A program made the translations under genes and the position numbers. The notes beneath the pieces were generated by a model that did not search any database, was not told the origin of the DNA, and worked only from the letters and a program-made list of their open reading frames with translations. From Candidatus Poseidoniaceae archaeon (GTDB lineage Archaea; Thermoplasmatota; Poseidoniia; Poseidoniales; Poseidoniaceae), in assembly GCA_030747785.1 (NCBI GenBank), contig JASLKC010000052.1, positions 1 to 42,475 of the forward strand: a stretch of 42,475 nt of DNA, written 5' to 3'. Of the stretch, positions 32,918 through 41,734 are shown piece by piece. How positions within the stretch are numbered: position 1 is the stretch's first letter; every line of letters starts with the position of its first letter.

Positions 32918-34615
32918 ATGGATAGCGTTACTGTATTCTCTCTAGAATTCTGGAAGGTAATGGCACCAGAGACCATCCTCCTTCTTGGTTTAGTAGCAGT
33001 ATTCGTGATTCCAAATCTTGGACACGCAAAGTTCCGAATTCCACTGACAAAGGTTAGGGTACCTTGGTTCCTTGGTGGGCGAAGATTTGCTATAACTGGC
33101 GACCCATCAATACCGGGATTAATCGGTGCAGCAACTCTCACTGGTGCTTTCCTCATCACTTTGATGACTGAGATGATGGGCGAAGGCGGTACTACCGCAA
33201 TAATGAGTTCTGGCGGAATCAAATTATTGCAAGTTGACGGCTTCAGTCGTATATTCGAATTGATTTTCTTTGGAGCATTGATGTTAGCAGCGATCGCTAG
33301 TATGGACCGCGTTCCGGCAACTATGCAACATTCCAGTAACACACTGGAGGAGATGTATGACAACCGTCGCCAAGCCGACCTCTACATCCTGATGCTGACC
33401 ACAGCTTTGGGAATGAGCATGGTTGCTCTAGCACAGAATCTATTCATCCTCTTTGTCGGATTGGAATTGGCTAGTTTCTCCACCTATATTCTGGTGGCAT
33501 TCCACAAGGAATCCAAGGCTGGTGCAGAAGCCGGTGTGAAATATTTCATCGTCGGTTCGGTTGCGAGTGGCGTTGGCTTGTACGGCCTTTCATTGCTCTA
33601 CCTCGCATTTGGTACACTTCAACTCGATGGACTTGCGACGGGATGGGCAAATAGTGGAGATGCAATCCTGCCGGTAATCGGTTTAGGAATGGTACTGGTT
33701 GGATTTGGATTCAAGGTTAGTGCTGCTCCATTCCACTTTGCCGCTCCAGATGCTTATGCTGGTGCAAATAGCCCGATTGCAGGAGTTCTAGCAACCGCAT
33801 CAAAGGCAATGGGAATGGTTGGACTAATTCGTGTCTTAGTACTGGTTGCCTCTCCTGTAGGCGAGACTAGTGCAACTTGGCTTTGCTTGCTTGGAGTATT
33901 ATCTGCAGTTACAATGACTTGGGGTAATATCGCCGCACTCGGTTCAAAGAACCCGAAGAGAATGCTTGCGTACTCTTCGGTTGCTCATGCAGGATACTTG
34001 CTCGCAGCCCTAACAGCAGTTGGAGCATGGCATTGGGGCCATGTCGATATGCCAGAGCATTACGCTACTGCAATTTTAGCAGCGATATTCTTCCATCTCA
34101 TGGTATTGGTTGCAATCAAGTTGGGTGCATTCCTTGTCCTCGGTCTTCTTGAGATGGAAGGTGGCGCAAGTCGCTTGTCCTCTCTTGCTGGACTAGGGCG
34201 TAGAGATCCTCTAATCGCCACTTCGATGTTCATCTTCATGATGGCACTTGCCGGAGTACCACCTCTCGCAGGATTCATGTCGAAATTCCTAGTAATCGGC
34301 GGAATAGTCAAGATGTCAATTGGCGATCTTGCAGCTAGTGGTGGAATTGAGAGTTTGGATTCCCTCCATTGGGTTTGGTGGCTTGGACTATTGATGTTCC
34401 TCAACAGTGCAGTTTCGGTATTCTATTATCTCAGAGTCGGGGTAGTAATGTTCCTCGATGCACCTGAGGAAGGTCGCCGAAAGCCATTACCATATGGTAT
34501 ATCCATTCGAATGTCAATTTGGATATGTGCTGTTGCTACAATACTACTTGGAGTTGCAGGAGATACCTTCATCGAAATGTGTTATAGTGCCGCAGAGGGC
34601 CTCTTTGGCCTCTAA
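32918..34615 (+). CDS. nuoN: Complex I antiporter-like subunit NuoN
   Basis: 565 residues from the ATG at 32918 (one base after the nuoM stop; a longer frame would overlap it). Seen: LFVGLELASFSTYILVAFHK with the conserved Glu, FKVSAAPFHFAAPDAYAGAN, VLATASKAMGMVGLIRVLV and KRMLAYSSVAHAGYLLAALT. The N-terminal region carries an inserted hydrophilic loop (around 40-55, KVRVPWFLGGRRFAITGD). It is the last gene of the operon. No nuoE, F or G follows; the next gene is aIF1A. Confidence 0.95.
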   Translation: MDSVTVFSLEFWKVMAPETILLLGLVAVFVIPNLGHAKFRIPLTKVRVPWFLGGRRFAITGDPSIPGLIGAATLTGAFLITLMTEMMGEGGTTAIMSSGGIKLLQVDGFSRIFELIFFGALMLAAIASMDRVPATMQHSSNTLEEMYDNRRQADLYILMLTTALGMSMVALAQNLFILFVGLELASFSTYILVAFHKESKAGAEAGVKYFIVGSVASGVGLYGLSLLYLAFGTLQLDGLATGWANSGDAILPVIGLGMVLVGFGFKVSAAPFHFAAPDAYAGANSPIAGVLATASKAMGMVGLIRVLVLVASPVGETSATWLCLLGVLSAVTMTWGNIAALGSKNPKRMLAYSSVAHAGYLLAALTAVGAWHWGHVDMPEHYATAILAAIFFHLMVLVAIKLGAFLVLGLLEMEGGASRLSSLAGLGRRDPLIATSMFIFMMALAGVPPLAGFMSKFLVIGGIVKMSIGDLAASGGIESLDSLHWVWWLGLLMFLNSAVSVFYYLRVGVVMFLDAPEEGRRKPLPYGISIRMSIWICAVATILLGVAGDTFIEMCYSAAEGLFGL

Positions 34616-34642
34616 TTACAGTATTAGCCTTCAAGTAGGGTG

Positions 34643-34654
34643 GGCCGCTCGGCC
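34643..34654 (+). repeat. Mini-hairpin in front of aIF1A
   Basis: GGCCG-CT-CGGCC (or a four-base stem with a GCTC loop) ends five bases before the ATG at 34660, where a ribosome binding site would be expected and none is obvious. Confidence 0.5.
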
Positions 34655-34659
34655 GGATT

Positions 34660-35220
34660 ATGGGCCGCAGGCGTGAAGAGAAAGTCGACGAGGAGGAATT
34701 AGCTCGTCTGATGGATTCTGCCGGAGAATCTTCCAAGATACGTGTGAAGATGCCCAATACCAAGGTCAACGAGATGTTCGCAATTGCCGAGCAAATCCTT
34801 GGTGGACGACGTGTTACCGTACTTTGTGCAGATGGCGAGACTAGAATGGCTAGAATCCCAGGTAAGATGCGTCGCCGTCAGTGGGTACGAGAGGGTGACC
34901 TCATCATCGTATGGCCGTGGGATTTCCAATCTGCAAATGCTAAAGACAAAAAAGCGGATGTAAAGCACCGTTATACCAAAACTCAAGCATTCTATCTCTC
35001 CCGTAGGGGAGTTCTTCCTACAGATGTTGATGTCTTTGGTATGAATACAACTGCAGATGATTACGATGATGAAGAAGGTTTGTTTTCAACAGGCGATGAC
35101 TCTGAACTAGAGCCTGCAGAGGAGACCGCAGAGGAAGCGGTTGAGGAAACCGGAGACGAAGCGGTTGAGGAAGCCGGAGACGATGAGGACGACGAAGAAA
35201 TCAACGACCTATTTGGTTGA
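34660..35220 (+). CDS. eif1A: Translation initiation factor aIF1A with a long acidic tail
   Basis: 186 residues. Seen: basic N-terminus (MGRRREEK), then the S1/OB fold (about 27-118) with VTVLCADGETRMARIPGKMR, RQWVREGDLIIVWPWDF and DVKHRYTKTQ. This is the factor that occupies the A site of the small subunit with aIF1. Archaeal proteins are usually about 100-115 residues; here about 60 residues follow, mostly Asp and Glu with a partly repeated EEAVEETGDEAVEEAGDDED, ending INDLFG. Eukaryotic eIF1A also has an acidic C-terminal tail that acts in start-codon recognition. Whether this tail does likewise is inference. It leads a trio with RIO1 and a KH protein. Confidence 0.95.
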   Translation: MGRRREEKVDEEELARLMDSAGESSKIRVKMPNTKVNEMFAIAEQILGGRRVTVLCADGETRMARIPGKMRRRQWVREGDLIIVWPWDFQSANAKDKKADVKHRYTKTQAFYLSRRGVLPTDVDVFGMNTTADDYDDEEGLFSTGDDSELEPAEETAEEAVEETGDEAVEEAGDDEDDEEINDLFG

Positions 35221-35277
35221 ATCTCGACAACCTTCAATGTCTGGCACCTCCGATGATGATTCGAGGGGGTTGAATCT

Positions 35278-36249
35278 TTGGCTAAGCGTCGTGACGGCTG
35301 GAGTGATGAACTCTCTGATGGACGCCGTAGAAAAAAGCGGCGCAAAGGCCGTGACCTCAACAAGGATGAGGTTCATCATGAATCTGAGAAGGATGCCTTC
35401 GTTGACTCTCTAGATAAGGACCAAGAGCAAGTTAGTTGGATGAAAGAATCTCGATTCAAACGCATGTTTAAGGAAATAGAGAGTGGACTTGCAGGTGTAA
35501 TGGGCGATGGCTCATTTGAGTGGGTTGATAGACGCGTTTTCGACTCTGTATTCGACCGTCTAACATTGATGAGCCTGTATAAACTGATGAAATTGGGTGC
35601 CTTCGATACACTTGATTTCCCGATTGCTAGAGGCAAAGAAGCGCATGTATTCCATGGTACTAGCGCCGATGGCCCAGTTGCAGTAAAAATATTCCACACC
35701 TCAAATGCGGTATTCAAGAATTTAATCCAGTATATCGAAGGAGATCGACGTTTTGGTGGTTTGAAGCGTCGACACAGGGACCTTGTGGACATTTGGGTCC
35801 GGAAGGAACATCGCAATCTAACAAGATTAGCAAAGTGGGGTTTAGCTGTACCAAAGCCGATTGGCGTTCATCGTAATGTATTGGTCATGGAATATCTGGG
35901 AACTCCTTCTGCGCCTTCACCACGTCTGCGAGATGTCGAAGTTCCCGACCCTCATTCCGTATTCGAAGAACTTCTCGAATTCCTTGCAATAACTTGGCAA
36001 AAAGCAAAAATGGTTCATGCTGATTTTTCACCATACAATATCATGTGGCATGGAGACAAACCGATTGTTATCGATGTTGGTCAAGCGGTCATACATTCTC
36101 ATCCTAGAGCCCAAGAGTTTCTCGTCCGGGATGTAACTCGCCTTATCGAGTGGGGCCAAAAGAATGGTTTGGATGTTGAATTAGCAGAAACGATGTATGA
36201 TGTATTGGAGATGGATACCTCTCACATCGAGATGCTCGAAGAGGAATGA
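35278..36249 (+). CDS. rio1: RIO1-family serine kinase
   Basis: 323 residues from a TTG at 35278 (GAGGGGG about 10 bases upstream). N-terminus is Lys/Arg-rich. Seen: glycine-poor ATP loop ARGKEAHVF (117-125), Lys137 in VAVKIF, hinge LVMEYLG, catalytic VHADFSPYN (Asp249, Asn254) and metal-binding IDVGQAV (Asp266). STGKEANVY-like and HADLSEYN-like forms mark the RIO1 type rather than RIO2, since no winged helix precedes the kinase domain. Known: RIO1 acts in late 40S/30S maturation. The gene pair RIO1 plus a KH protein next to aIF1A is conserved in many archaea. Confidence 0.93.
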   Translation: MAKRRDGWSDELSDGRRRKKRRKGRDLNKDEVHHESEKDAFVDSLDKDQEQVSWMKESRFKRMFKEIESGLAGVMGDGSFEWVDRRVFDSVFDRLTLMSLYKLMKLGAFDTLDFPIARGKEAHVFHGTSADGPVAVKIFHTSNAVFKNLIQYIEGDRRFGGLKRRHRDLVDIWVRKEHRNLTRLAKWGLAVPKPIGVHRNVLVMEYLGTPSAPSPRLRDVEVPDPHSVFEELLEFLAITWQKAKMVHADFSPYNIMWHGDKPIVIDVGQAVIHSHPRAQEFLVRDVTRLIEWGQKNGLDVELAETMYDVLEMDTSHIEMLEEE

Positions 36250-36298
36250 AAACCCGCGACTGTGGGGTTGAAGAAGGACTGGCCGCCCGCTTCGCTCC

Positions 36299-37042
36299 AT
36301 GCGCCAGACACTGCCGCGAGTTCCGAAGGACCGTATTGCGGTTCTTATCGGCGCTAAGGGTCAGACACGTCGTGACCTGCAAGCGGCTGCAGGATGCAAG
36401 ACAATTCAGATTCATTCAGATACTGGTGATGTTGATGTTGAATGGGGCGAACCTGGAAGTTATGACCCAGTAAAGGCATTCAAACTCCCTGATGTAATCA
36501 AGGCAGTTGGCCGAGGAATGGCTCCACGTAGAGCAATTCAATTACTCCAAGATGACTGGTTTTTTGAAATGGTTGATCTCAGAGACCATGTTGGCAAACG
36601 CTCAAACCAGCAACGCCGAATCCGCGCAAGAATCATCGGTACCGAGGGAAAGATTCGCAAATTGATTGAGCAGCATACCGATACAGAAATTTCAATTTAC
36701 AATTCAACGGTTGTTCTCGTAGGTGAGGAAAATGGTTTGATGATTGCACGTCAAGCCATTGAGATGCTTGCAAGCGGTTCCGAGCATGGAACAGTCATCA
36801 AATTCCTCGAGAAGGAGAGACGCAGAATTCGCCTCGAATCCCGCTCTATCGATTACATCGAAGAAAAGACAGATGATACTCCAAGTGGCGAGTTTGTCGA
36901 CCTCGTTCCAGGTCTAGCAGCAGTTGCAGAACGTCGTAACCGTCGTCTCAAGGCTCATCAGGTAGACCCAGAAGACGAAGAAGCCGTATCGAAGGTCATG
37001 GATTTGGCCGAGGACGAAGTCGTCGATTGGGAAGAGGAATGA
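36299..37042 (+). CDS. KH-domain ribosome-maturation protein (Dim2/Pno1-like)
   Basis: 247 residues with two KH domains: IAVLIGAKGQTRRDLQAAAG (13-32; GAKG loop 18-21) and RIIGTEGKIRKLIEQHTDTE (111-130; GTEG loop 114-117), followed by the conserved GRGMAP-type linker seen between them and AIEMLASGSEHGTVIKFLEK after. Acidic tail. The eukaryotic relative Pno1/Dim2 binds the 3' end of 18S rRNA and works with Nob1 and RIO1. Here it directly follows RIO1. Its stop codon abuts the stop of the next gene, which is on the other strand. Confidence 0.9.
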   Translation: MRQTLPRVPKDRIAVLIGAKGQTRRDLQAAAGCKTIQIHSDTGDVDVEWGEPGSYDPVKAFKLPDVIKAVGRGMAPRRAIQLLQDDWFFEMVDLRDHVGKRSNQQRRIRARIIGTEGKIRKLIEQHTDTEISIYNSTVVLVGEENGLMIARQAIEMLASGSEHGTVIKFLEKERRRIRLESRSIDYIEEKTDDTPSGEFVDLVPGLAAVAERRNRRLKAHQVDPEDEEAVSKVMDLAEDEVVDWEEE

Positions 37043-38836
37043 TCACTCTTTTTTCTGAAGCCAAGATACCAGCAATCCAGTCAGAATGATTGCGAGAATA
37101 CTTGGAGCGAATGATGGCACAGTACCTGAGTTGGTTACATCTGCTCCAGTCACGACTAGGTGGAAGTTGTTATTCCCCTCATCTCTCTCATCAACTGCGT
37201 TTGAAGGGTCAATTGAAAGCCTCAAATCATATTGTCCGGTATTTGGTACAGTATAATTCCAAAGGATTTCTTCGGTAGAATCTGAAAGAGTTCCACTAGG
37301 CATGAGTCTAGTTTCCATTGTGACCCAATCTACATCAGCAGAACGGTCTGCAGGAGCTGCGAGTAGACTCACAGTAAATGACCCACCCCAATTTTGATTT
37401 GATTCCAAAGTGCTGGTGATTTGAATTAGACCATTTGTATCTCCGGGTCGTACGACAAGGCGGTCTAGAGTCGTTGAAGATGAATTCCACATCAAGTCGA
37501 GCCCGGGTAGAATTTGGAAAGCGGTTGGCACAGTTGTAATGGAATTTCCTGCAACATCTGTAACCACTGCTCTAAGCATGAGATATTGTCTGGATTTTGT
37601 AGCCCAATTGGTCAATCCAATAGACCCGTTTAGACCCGTTTCAGGAATGTCCAGCCAAATACCGGTTTGGTCAGGCGTATTTCCAACTCCATTTAGGTCG
37701 AATCCAAATTGTATTTGACATTCATCAAGATCGATGCCTGAACCATCATCAAGAGCGGTAAAGGAGAGATTTGCTGAACCGACTCTACTCGTTGTGAGTT
37801 CATCGACAATCCATCCCGCACCTTCTGGGTCTGTAACATCAACATTGATGTTAACATTGATTGCGGTTCCAATGTTACCAACGTTGTCTACTGGGCGCAT
37901 TGAAATGGAATGCAGTCCTTCAGCGAGAGTAAGAGTGGTAGAATCGCCAATTACCGACTCCCAAGTTCCGTCTGAGTTAATTTCAACATGAGAAATTCCA
38001 GAACCACTTCCATCATCTGCTGCAGTGGATAAGCCACTAATCAAAACAGATGTAGAATCACTCCAAGAGCCTCCGTCTCCAATGGTTGGTGACGTAAGAG
38101 TGGGAGCGCTACGGTCAATGCCGATGAACATGGTCTTTGTTGCATAGAGACCAGAATCATCCCAGACAGTCAATCTCGGATTCCATGTCCCTTCTGAGAA
38201 AGAGCCAGAGGCCCAGTCCCATCCATTTGCAATTGTGCCTGGGCCATCATCCGAAGGCGTTCCAGGGCCGGGAACATTTGCTAAACTGGCATACGCGAGG
38301 TCATCATCAGTAGCAGTCCAAGTGAAGTACAATGTGCCATCAGTTGAGATATTGTACCATGCTCGGTTTGTAGAACTGGTACCAGAACCAGTGCCACTAT
38401 TTGTTAGTTCGAATGAGGTAATGACGGGAACTTGGTTTACAATATTGAAATTACCACTTGTAAACCAGATACTAGTATCGGAAACATTGGAATCCCACGC
38501 ACGAGCTCTTAGTATCCAAGTTCCATTTGTATATGCAGTGGAATCAAAATGTGTTAGCCAAGGAGTTCCGGTTAAATTAGTGACAGCAGTCCAGTTTTCG
38601 CCATCCGATGAAATTTCAATTTCAATACTCGATGCGGTACCGTTGCCGGTGATTACGAAAGAAATAGTATGGATCCCCGTGACATCTTCTCCCTCACCGG
38701 GTCCATTGCTGAAAGATAAATTGAGTTGACTTGTTCCAACACTTGAGACATCATGGTCCCTTAGGCTCTCTGGTGAGACACTACATGTAGTCATGATGAC
38801 TACGACCAGAAGTGCAATGACAGACCGCCTCATCAT
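37043..38836 (-). CDS. Secreted protein with Ig-like repeats and C-terminal anchor
   Basis: 597 residues from ATG 38836; a GTG at 38857 would add seven. Signal peptide MMRRSVIALLVVVIMTTC. The ectodomain is a series of Ig-like repeats: SSIEIEISSDGENWTAVTNL and HFDSTAYTNGTWILRARAWD near the N-terminus (a subunit pattern found in archaeal surface and chitinase-type proteins), an Asp-rich region (DDGSGSGISHVEIN), and a CARDB-like repeat with DLRLSIDPSNAVDERDEGNN near the end. One membrane span lies at the C-terminus (APSILAIILTGLLVSWLQKK). No cytoplasmic zinc module. Convergent with the KH gene with no bases between. Confidence 0.87.
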   Translation of the reverse strand: MMRRSVIALLVVVIMTTCSVSPESLRDHDVSSVGTSQLNLSFSNGPGEGEDVTGIHTISFVITGNGTASSIEIEISSDGENWTAVTNLTGTPWLTHFDSTAYTNGTWILRARAWDSNVSDTSIWFTSGNFNIVNQVPVITSFELTNSGTGSGTSSTNRAWYNISTDGTLYFTWTATDDDLAYASLANVPGPGTPSDDGPGTIANGWDWASGSFSEGTWNPRLTVWDDSGLYATKTMFIGIDRSAPTLTSPTIGDGGSWSDSTSVLISGLSTAADDGSGSGISHVEINSDGTWESVIGDSTTLTLAEGLHSISMRPVDNVGNIGTAINVNINVDVTDPEGAGWIVDELTTSRVGSANLSFTALDDGSGIDLDECQIQFGFDLNGVGNTPDQTGIWLDIPETGLNGSIGLTNWATKSRQYLMLRAVVTDVAGNSITTVPTAFQILPGLDLMWNSSSTTLDRLVVRPGDTNGLIQITSTLESNQNWGGSFTVSLLAAPADRSADVDWVTMETRLMPSGTLSDSTEEILWNYTVPNTGQYDLRLSIDPSNAVDERDEGNNNFHLVVTGADVTNSGTVPSFAPSILAIILTGLLVSWLQKKE

Positions 38837-38879
38837 TTCTATGACAATGAGTGTCACCCTTCAATGCTCCCATTCCAAC

Positions 38880-38894
38880 CACCCCTTCGGGGTG
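38880..38894. repeat. GC-rich mini-hairpin between divergent genes
   Basis: CACCCC-TTC-GGGGTG is a six-base stem with a three-base loop, between the start of the minus-strand Ig-like gene and that of the plus-strand CARDB-like gene. It cannot terminate either. Confidence 0.6.
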
Positions 38895-38974
38895 TATTGG
38901 TTTCTATTGTATCCATATCCGATAGCAGCATTATATTCGATTGGTTCAAGTGCTCTGCATGACCTCTCCAAAAT

Positions 38975-41734
38975 ATGGCGAAGCCTAGTGCGACTTCCAT
39001 TGTCCTCGCTCTTCTCTTGCTTAGTGCGTTCCCCCTGGGAGTGTTAGCAGAGGACAGTGGTGGAGTTCAAGCAAGCGCTTCAACAGTCAGCTTACAACCT
39101 TCGAACCCAACCGAAGGTGCCTCTACGACAGTAATTCTCACTTTATACAACTCAAATGATTTCACTGCATACGATGTCTTGTACAAATTCTACAAGGACG
39201 GTATTTCAGGAGATAAATTAGCTGAAGCAAATGTAATCGATATTCCTGCTGAATCGAGCATTGATGTCCAGTTTACATGGTCTGGCTTGACCGAAGGTGA
39301 ACATAAAGTTTGGATTGCATTTGATCATGATGGGGCTGGCGAGCAGACATTTTACAAATCGTTTACAGTTCTAGGATTAGCAGATATTGAAGTTAATACA
39401 ATCGAAGTATCTCCTTCAGAAATGAATTCTGGTGACCAAGTGCAAATCTCTGTATTGGTAGAAAACCGCGGTTCGGTAAATGCCCCTGCAAGTAAACTTC
39501 AGATCGATTTAGGTGACCAGTCTATTCCGGTGGATGTAGAAACTCTTGATGCCGGTTCTACAATTTGGATCAATCAATCGATGACTGCTCCTGAATCTGG
39601 GACTCATAATATTACAGTCACCATTGATTTAGAAGATACAGTAATTGAATCCGACGAAACAAATATTTTCACAAGTTCTCTAACAGTAGATCCGAGAATG
39701 GATATATCTCATCTTGGCGATGAATTAGATGTAGAAGTAGCGAATGAAGCATTGATGGGGCCTTGGATTATTTCGGGAATACTTTCACGAACAAATGGTA
39801 ATGGGACAACAGTTGTTCCAATGAAACTCGAAGTCACGGTTGATACTGGACAGAATGTAATCATTCCAACCTTCGATGTGACAATTACTGGCGGAGATAA
39901 TGCCCAAAAAGCTTGGTCTTTCCAGTTGAATTATTCCTTAATTTCCAATATTGCATCAGGAGTATATTCAATTACAGCAATTATCGACCCCTACCATACA
40001 GCATCATTTATCCAAGAAAGTAGAGAAAATGATGAGATTAGTGGTAGTTTTGCTAAACTACCAATTCCAGACGTTTCGTTGGACCCAATAGCCATGCCGT
40101 CTATGCCACAAGTGTCTAGTGGAGAGCCGATAGAATGGATAATATCTATAACAAATAATGGACAAATTCCAGTCTCTGGGCGTCTTGTATATGACTGGGA
40201 AGGTCAGACAGGAATCCAATCTCAAGTGATTATTATTCAACCTGAGAGCACATATATCTGGCAAGAAATACTGTTGACTACTTCTGGACATCACCAAGCT
40301 ACATTATCTGCTCATTGGATGCCTCAAATTGGTTCTTGGGACAATAATCCCGTAAATTCGGTTGCGACAGGGACCATTGAGGTAGAGGCACAATTGAGGT
40401 TGGAATGGCAACAAAATTCAGTTAGTGTTAGCGATATATCAGGCGCTGCTGCTGAATTTCCTTTAACACATGGCGAAGAGTACACTCTCACAGTCAATCT
40501 CTCATCAATTGAGACTGGTTCAGCGAACATGAGTTGCGAAAATGGTAATGGTGAAGTTTGGGACGATATTGAGGTAGAAGTTGTAACTCGTTCAGAGATA
40601 GTTCAAATCTCATGCACATTCATCGCTAGTCATCCTAAAACGAATTTACTAATTATTTCAGACGATGACATCGTTGTAAATACAGCATTTACCAGAAATT
40701 GGGACACAGCATCTCTGCCAGGGCAGGGGGTTGACTCACAGGTGGATGGGACTATTGGCACTCTTACAATCATTGGAATAATTATAGCAATCCTTGTTGG
40801 CGTTTTGGTTGCAGCAATCTATCTCACACGGGATCCAGATGAGGAGGTCGAAAGGGATATTTTCGATTATTGCCCAGCCTGTGATGGTGAACTTGAGGGC
40901 GGAGAAGATAGATGTCCTTCATGTACATTCAATCTCAAAAAGGCACGACAACAATTCCACGATTGCGAAACATGTACTGAGTCGATACCCGACCTCCTTT
41001 CCAATTGCCCATACTGTGGAACTCCTCAAGATGTGTCGAAGTATTTCCAGCGCAGAGAGAGGATAGTTTCCGAAACCAAAGAAGAGGTTGCATTACCTGA
41101 AGAAGAAGAAGAAATCGACCCTACGACTATTCATGCTTCAGGATACGAAGATTTCGATGAGGCAGTCAAGGAATTCGGTTATGATGCAGATGACCTTGAA
41201 GGCCATTGGGACGAAAACATTGCAAAGGCAGAGGCTGAAGTTGAAGCCGCTTACGATAGGCGTGTTGCAGCAGAGTTAGATGCAGACATGGATGATGAGG
41301 AAGCAATGGCGATAGTTGAGCCAACACTCAAATCCATCGATGAAACCTTTGAAGGCCACGATATCGATGCAATCCTTGCTTCGAAGGGTGAGATAAAACC
41401 TCACCTTGACAAGGGAGATGATTTGACTGCGAGTGATGCTTCAATCCGCGGAAGACTGTACGAAATTACCGGCGAGAAGGGCGTTATGCCAGGTGATGAG
41501 GTTAAAATCGGAATGGGCATTCAAGATCGTTCTCTTCCCGGTAATGAATTACCTGAGGAAGCAATGGACTTTTCATTCGATGATGATGACGAACTCAATC
41601 CTGTTAAAGCTCAGAAGAGGAGAACTCCAAGGCGTAGAAAGGCTAAGGTCGAGACGGCTGAATGTGGCGCATGTGGTGCAGATATCGCTACAGATGCGAA
41701 AGGTTGCTCTACATGCGGTGCAAAGTTTGAGTGA
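38975..41734 (+). CDS. CARDB-type surface protein with three cytoplasmic zinc ribbons
   Basis: 919 residues. Signal peptide MAKPSATSIVLALLLLSAFP (cleavage near 25). CARDB-like repeats at about 35-135 and 138-238 (ADIEVNTIEVSPSEMNSGDQ, VIESDETN), further beta repeats, then one membrane span near 593-616. Inside: zinc ribbon 1 CPACDGELEGGEDRCPSC (about 633-650), zinc ribbon 2 CETCTESIPDLLSNCPYC, an acidic helical segment (YEDFDEAVKEFGYDADDLEG) and, at the very end, zinc ribbon 3 CGACGADIATDAKGCSTC. Double zinc ribbons usually contact proteins or nucleic acids. It has the same outside-membrane-inside plan as the PKD protein and the protease earlier in the window. Confidence 0.9.
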   Translation: MAKPSATSIVLALLLLSAFPLGVLAEDSGGVQASASTVSLQPSNPTEGASTTVILTLYNSNDFTAYDVLYKFYKDGISGDKLAEANVIDIPAESSIDVQFTWSGLTEGEHKVWIAFDHDGAGEQTFYKSFTVLGLADIEVNTIEVSPSEMNSGDQVQISVLVENRGSVNAPASKLQIDLGDQSIPVDVETLDAGSTIWINQSMTAPESGTHNITVTIDLEDTVIESDETNIFTSSLTVDPRMDISHLGDELDVEVANEALMGPWIISGILSRTNGNGTTVVPMKLEVTVDTGQNVIIPTFDVTITGGDNAQKAWSFQLNYSLISNIASGVYSITAIIDPYHTASFIQESRENDEISGSFAKLPIPDVSLDPIAMPSMPQVSSGEPIEWIISITNNGQIPVSGRLVYDWEGQTGIQSQVIIIQPESTYIWQEILLTTSGHHQATLSAHWMPQIGSWDNNPVNSVATGTIEVEAQLRLEWQQNSVSVSDISGAAAEFPLTHGEEYTLTVNLSSIETGSANMSCENGNGEVWDDIEVEVVTRSEIVQISCTFIASHPKTNLLIISDDDIVVNTAFTRNWDTASLPGQGVDSQVDGTIGTLTIIGIIIAILVGVLVAAIYLTRDPDEEVERDIFDYCPACDGELEGGEDRCPSCTFNLKKARQQFHDCETCTESIPDLLSNCPYCGTPQDVSKYFQRRERIVSETKEEVALPEEEEEIDPTTIHASGYEDFDEAVKEFGYDADDLEGHWDENIAKAEAEVEAAYDRRVAAELDADMDDEEAMAIVEPTLKSIDETFEGHDIDAILASKGEIKPHLDKGDDLTASDASIRGRLYEITGEKGVMPGDEVKIGMGIQDRSLPGNELPEEAMDFSFDDDDELNPVKAQKRRTPRRRKAKVETAECGACGADIATDAKGCSTCGAKFE

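Noticed and set aside
32779-33363. A 194-codon open frame on the minus strand across nuoM and nuoN
   Set aside because: It is antisense to two strongly conserved genes, has low-complexity composition and no recognisable motif.
35094-35211. Repeated GAGGAAGC-type codons as a DNA repeat
   Set aside because: They encode the acidic aIF1A tail; the repetition follows from Glu/Ala-rich codons.
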